Assembly: GCA_029934695.1 (NCBI GenBank)
Contig: JAOZLU010000113.1
Location: forward strand, 1 to 14,794
Direction: 5' to 3'
Source of the DNA: Desulfobacterales bacterium
GTDB taxonomy: Bacteria > Desulfobacterota > Desulfobacteria > Desulfobacterales > 4be13
Length of the DNA stretch: 14,794 nt
In this document: positions 12,433-14,794 of the stretch, in pieces
Position numbering within the stretch: the first letter of the stretch is position 1
How the letters are laid out: each line of letters opens with the position of its first letter
The notes under the pieces: generated by a model
The model's input: only the letters and a program-made list of their open reading frames with translations
Databases searched by the model: none
Told to the model about the DNA's origin: nothing
Made by a program: the position numbers and the translations under genes

Positions 12433-14651
12433 TTATCGGGCTTTCCATTTTCTTCAATAACCGCTGTCACCTGTCGCACAATTCTTAACTGCATCAGAAA
12501 GCCATAAGCCTGTTTAAGATCGCCGTAATCTTTTTCGTTCATAATATCTCTCTTATGCAGTTGGCGCAGCCTTTCCAAGGTATTTGTTTCTTTGATCCTG
12601 TTTTGCAGAGCATATATCCTCGCAAAATCAACAATCGGCACCATTGCTCTTTTTATGTCGAATTTGTTGCGATGTTCGCCTTTTGACTCAACAACAAAAT
12701 TCCGGAAAAAACCGATGGGAGGTCTGAAATGCAGTGCGTTTTCAGTGAGATGGCGTAAAAAGCCCTTGCGTCTCCCGACAGAACCGAACAGACAGCCGCG
12801 CAATGAATCAATAAGTGTCATATCCCCGTAAGCACCTCTGAAATCGAAAAAAATACTTGCCTGAAGCAGATCTTCAGCTTCTGCTGCAGAAATCCATTCA
12901 CTGAAATACTCTTTCCAGACAGACAGCGGCTGGCACCATTTTGGGTTCTTTGCCATAATGCCCCCCTCACAAAAAGTATATCCTGCCTCGTCCAGCCAGG
13001 CACAGACTTTTTCCCCGAACTTCAGAAAATAGTCCCTCACCTGTTTTTCCGATTCTTTGGGCACATCCTCAAATATGATGGCATTGTCCTGATCCGTTTT
13101 CAGGGTCTGTTCCTGCCTTCCCTCACTGCCCAGAATCATAAATATGAATCTGACCGGCGGCTGTCCCAGTTCATCAATGGCAAAAACGATCAGTTTATGT
13201 AAGATGGCATCCGAGATTGTCGTTATCAGCTTGTTGACATTTTTTGCCTTTGCGCCGCTGTAAATGAGGTTTTTGATGATTCGGGGCAGCCTGGCATGCT
13301 TGTTCATAATCTCCTCTCTGGTCCCTGCCTCGGAAATCTCACGAAGAAAAAAGAAAGGCGACTGTCCCTGAGCATTAAGGAGATCACTGTTGGTCACAAC
13401 GCCTGTAACTTTGTCATCGGCATCTGTGACAGCAAGATGTTTGATACCCTGCTGCATCATTGACATAAGTCCTTCAAAAACAAGAGCCTGGGCCGAAATG
13501 GTGCGCAAAGGTGAAGTCATGACCCCGGAAACGCTTTTCTGGATATCATATCCCTTTGAGATCACTTTCTTTCTCAGATCATTGTCCGTAACAAGACCCA
13601 CAAAATCTCCTTCATCATTTTTGACAAAAACAGAACTGCATCTGCTATTGCTCATTATCGTTGCCGCTTCCCGGATTGACATATTTATATCGCAAAAGAG
13701 CAGACTGCCGGTGTAAATGCCTGAAATCGGCTGATTGAAAAATTGCAGGCCATCCTCCGGGGAGTGCGCTGTTTTTGTAATGATTGACGCATAAGATTTG
13801 TCAAGCATCCGCTTACCGAAAGTATCAGTGAAATATTCGGAGAGAGGTTTATATCGGGCGCAGATATCCAAAAATTTTTTTTTGGACAAAATATAAAAAT
13901 ACGACTTTTCTTTGGTTTTAAGCGTCCGGACTGAGATGCCATTGTTTACCAGTATGGAAATTCCACCATAGACATCTCCCTCACTCAGCAGGCCCCGTAA
14001 TCTCTTTTTGCCGCTTCTTTCCTCATAATAACGTTCCACAGCCCCTTTTTGAATGAAATAAATATGCTCAACAAGTGAACTGCCCTGAACAAGCACTGTC
14101 ATATCCTTGGGATAATGCACGATAGAGAGCTGGGACGCGACTTTTTCAATTTCCTCTTCCGGAAGGAACGAAAACGGAATCACTCCTGACAGAAACTGAA
14201 ACGCCTGACCCGTTGCCATGATCGCCGAATATGACTCATCACGCATGAGTTTGCTGTAAATTTTCACAAAAAATTCATGAAAGGGCTCAGAGCGGTTGCA
14301 GACATCTGAAAATATTGTCTGGGGAATGATATAGAGTGATGCTTCCTGGACAACTCTGACCGTTCGTATTGCAAGACCTGCGTTCATCAGTGATGCTATG
14401 GCTCCGCACACTTCACCCGGTTTGAGAAAACCGCTCCGAATTTTTTTCCCCTCTGAATCATAATAAAGTTCCAATGAACCAGTTTTTATTACGAAGATAT
14501 CCTCTACCGCTGATTTGCCCTGAACAGATAAAATAGTGTCTTTGGCGCATCTCTTTTCGGATATATTGTCGGCAATCTTTTGCAGTTCATTTTCCGGAAG
14601 AAAAGAAAACGGTTTTAAATTTGACAAAAACTGAAACACCTCGTTGCTCAT
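12318..14651 (-). CDS. DUF294 nucleotidyltransferase-like protein with two cNMP-binding domains and CBS pair
   Basis: 777 residues from the ATG at 14651 (AGGAG 6-7 nt upstream; a longer frame would have to read through a hairpin repeat). Two cyclic-nucleotide-binding domains stand in tandem: residues about 6-145 (FQFLSNLKPFSFLPENEL) and 151-290 (FQFLSGVIPFSFLPEEEI), clearly an internal duplication with a 145-residue period. A CBS pair occupies about 315-440 (FVGLVTDNDLR, VMTSPLRTISA, GVVTNSDLL). Then comes the DUF294 nucleotidyltransferase motif GSEGRQEQ (508-515) with TDQDNA (D520, D522), and a C-terminal helical DUF294_C region to the end. Proteins of this type resemble GlnD-like nucleotidyltransferases and are often encoded near sodium:solute symporters. 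Here a symporter-kinase lies about 2.8 kb downstream on the same strand. Targets and ligands are unknown. Confidence 0.9.
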   Translation of the reverse strand: MSNEVFQFLSNLKPFSFLPENELQKIADNISEKRCAKDTILSVQGKSAVEDIFVIKTGSLELYYDSEGKKIRSGFLKPGEVCGAIASLMNAGLAIRTVRVVQEASLYIIPQTIFSDVCNRSEPFHEFFVKIYSKLMRDESYSAIMATGQAFQFLSGVIPFSFLPEEEIEKVASQLSIVHYPKDMTVLVQGSSLVEHIYFIQKGAVERYYEERSGKKRLRGLLSEGDVYGGISILVNNGISVRTLKTKEKSYFYILSKKKFLDICARYKPLSEYFTDTFGKRMLDKSYASIITKTAHSPEDGLQFFNQPISGIYTGSLLFCDINMSIREAATIMSNSRCSSVFVKNDEGDFVGLVTDNDLRKKVISKGYDIQKSVSGVMTSPLRTISAQALVFEGLMSMMQQGIKHLAVTDADDKVTGVVTNSDLLNAQGQSPFFFLREISEAGTREEIMNKHARLPRIIKNLIYSGAKAKNVNKLITTISDAILHKLIVFAIDELGQPPVRFIFMILGSEGRQEQTLKTDQDNAIIFEDVPKESEKQVRDYFLKFGEKVCAWLDEAGYTFCEGGIMAKNPKWCQPLSVWKEYFSEWISAAEAEDLLQASIFFDFRGAYGDMTLIDSLRGCLFGSVGRRKGFLRHLTENALHFRPPIGFFRNFVVESKGEHRNKFDIKRAMVPIVDFARIYALQNRIKETNTLERLRQLHKRDIMNEKDYGDLKQAYGFLMQLRIVRQVTAVIEENGKPDNYINPKKLSRLEQTMLKEVFKRTEKLQIKLGFEFTGVM

Positions 14652-14678
14652 GGATTCTCCTTTTCCCTTTGGCAAGCC

Positions 14679-14727
14679 CCCTTCGGAAGGCTCAGGGAGC
14701 GACCCGGTCCCTGAGCCTGTCAAAGGG
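14679..14727. repeat. Inverted repeat (GGCTCAGGGA / TCCCTGAGCC type)
   Basis: Arms 14679-14698 and 14708-14727 are complementary at 17 of 20 positions, with an uninterrupted core AGGCTCAGGGA/TCCCTGAGCCT and a 9-nt loop. The type (CCCTT...GGCTCAGGGA) is a common dispersed intergenic hairpin in many bacteria. It lies 28 bp upstream of the DUF294 start and may act as a processing or attenuation structure, or be a mobile REP-like unit. Confidence 0.85.
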
Positions 14728-14794
14728 GCATATTGTTTACTCAAGTTTCGCACCCCCAAAACCTCTCGCAAAGGCGCAAAGAATAAAAATTCTG

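Overview
The window looks like an accessory stretch of a large, repeat-rich genome, most likely a sulfate-reducing Desulfobacterota (Desulfobacterales type). This guess rests on gene content and style: a sodium:solute symporter fused to a histidine kinase with a small membrane partner, a DUF294/CBS/cNMP protein, a cytidylate-kinase-like P-loop protein, heptanucleotide repeats between genes, and several toxin-antitoxin modules. No rRNA, tRNA or phylogenetic marker is present, so the assignment is an inference.

Left part (1-2047, + strand): a family 2 glycosyltransferase and an O-antigen ligase-type membrane protein, probably the end of a surface polysaccharide cluster. Both start codons lie inside heptamer tandem repeats and neither has a visible Shine-Dalgarno sequence. 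A start-less TOPRIM-like remnant (2048-2317) follows in the ligase frame.

Middle part (2320-6600, - strand): an island of small modules and dispersed repeats. It holds (a) an overlapping pair, a retropepsin-like aspartyl protease and a winged-helix protein (5669-4706); (b) a second copy at 2915-2436 that lacks 484 bp, so the protease start signals now drive a truncated winged-helix protein; (c) a DUF433 antitoxin whose DUF5615 toxin is cut to 50 residues where the second copy begins; (d) an apparently intact PIN toxin/antitoxin pair in toxin-first order; (e) a CxxC...SHIIPEF zinc/HNH-like protein that may be frameshifted. Three short repeat blocks (A, B, C) recur between these modules.

Right part (6821-14651, - strand): in transcription order, a DUF294 signalling protein with two cNMP-binding domains, then a ~500 bp gap with repeats and a 16-bp palindrome, then a tight group of cytidylate-kinase-like protein, SPL-type radical SAM protein and small two-helix membrane protein. 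A 35-bp inverted repeat enclosing a seven-unit tandem array (9581-9777) follows, then the 909-residue symporter-histidine kinase. This group looks like transport-coupled sensing and signalling; no cognate response regulator lies in the window.

The best candidate for something undescribed is the protease/winged-helix pair and its rearranged second copy. Its function is unknown; the evidence is structural (overlap, duplication, mosaic divergence, integration into a toxin gene).
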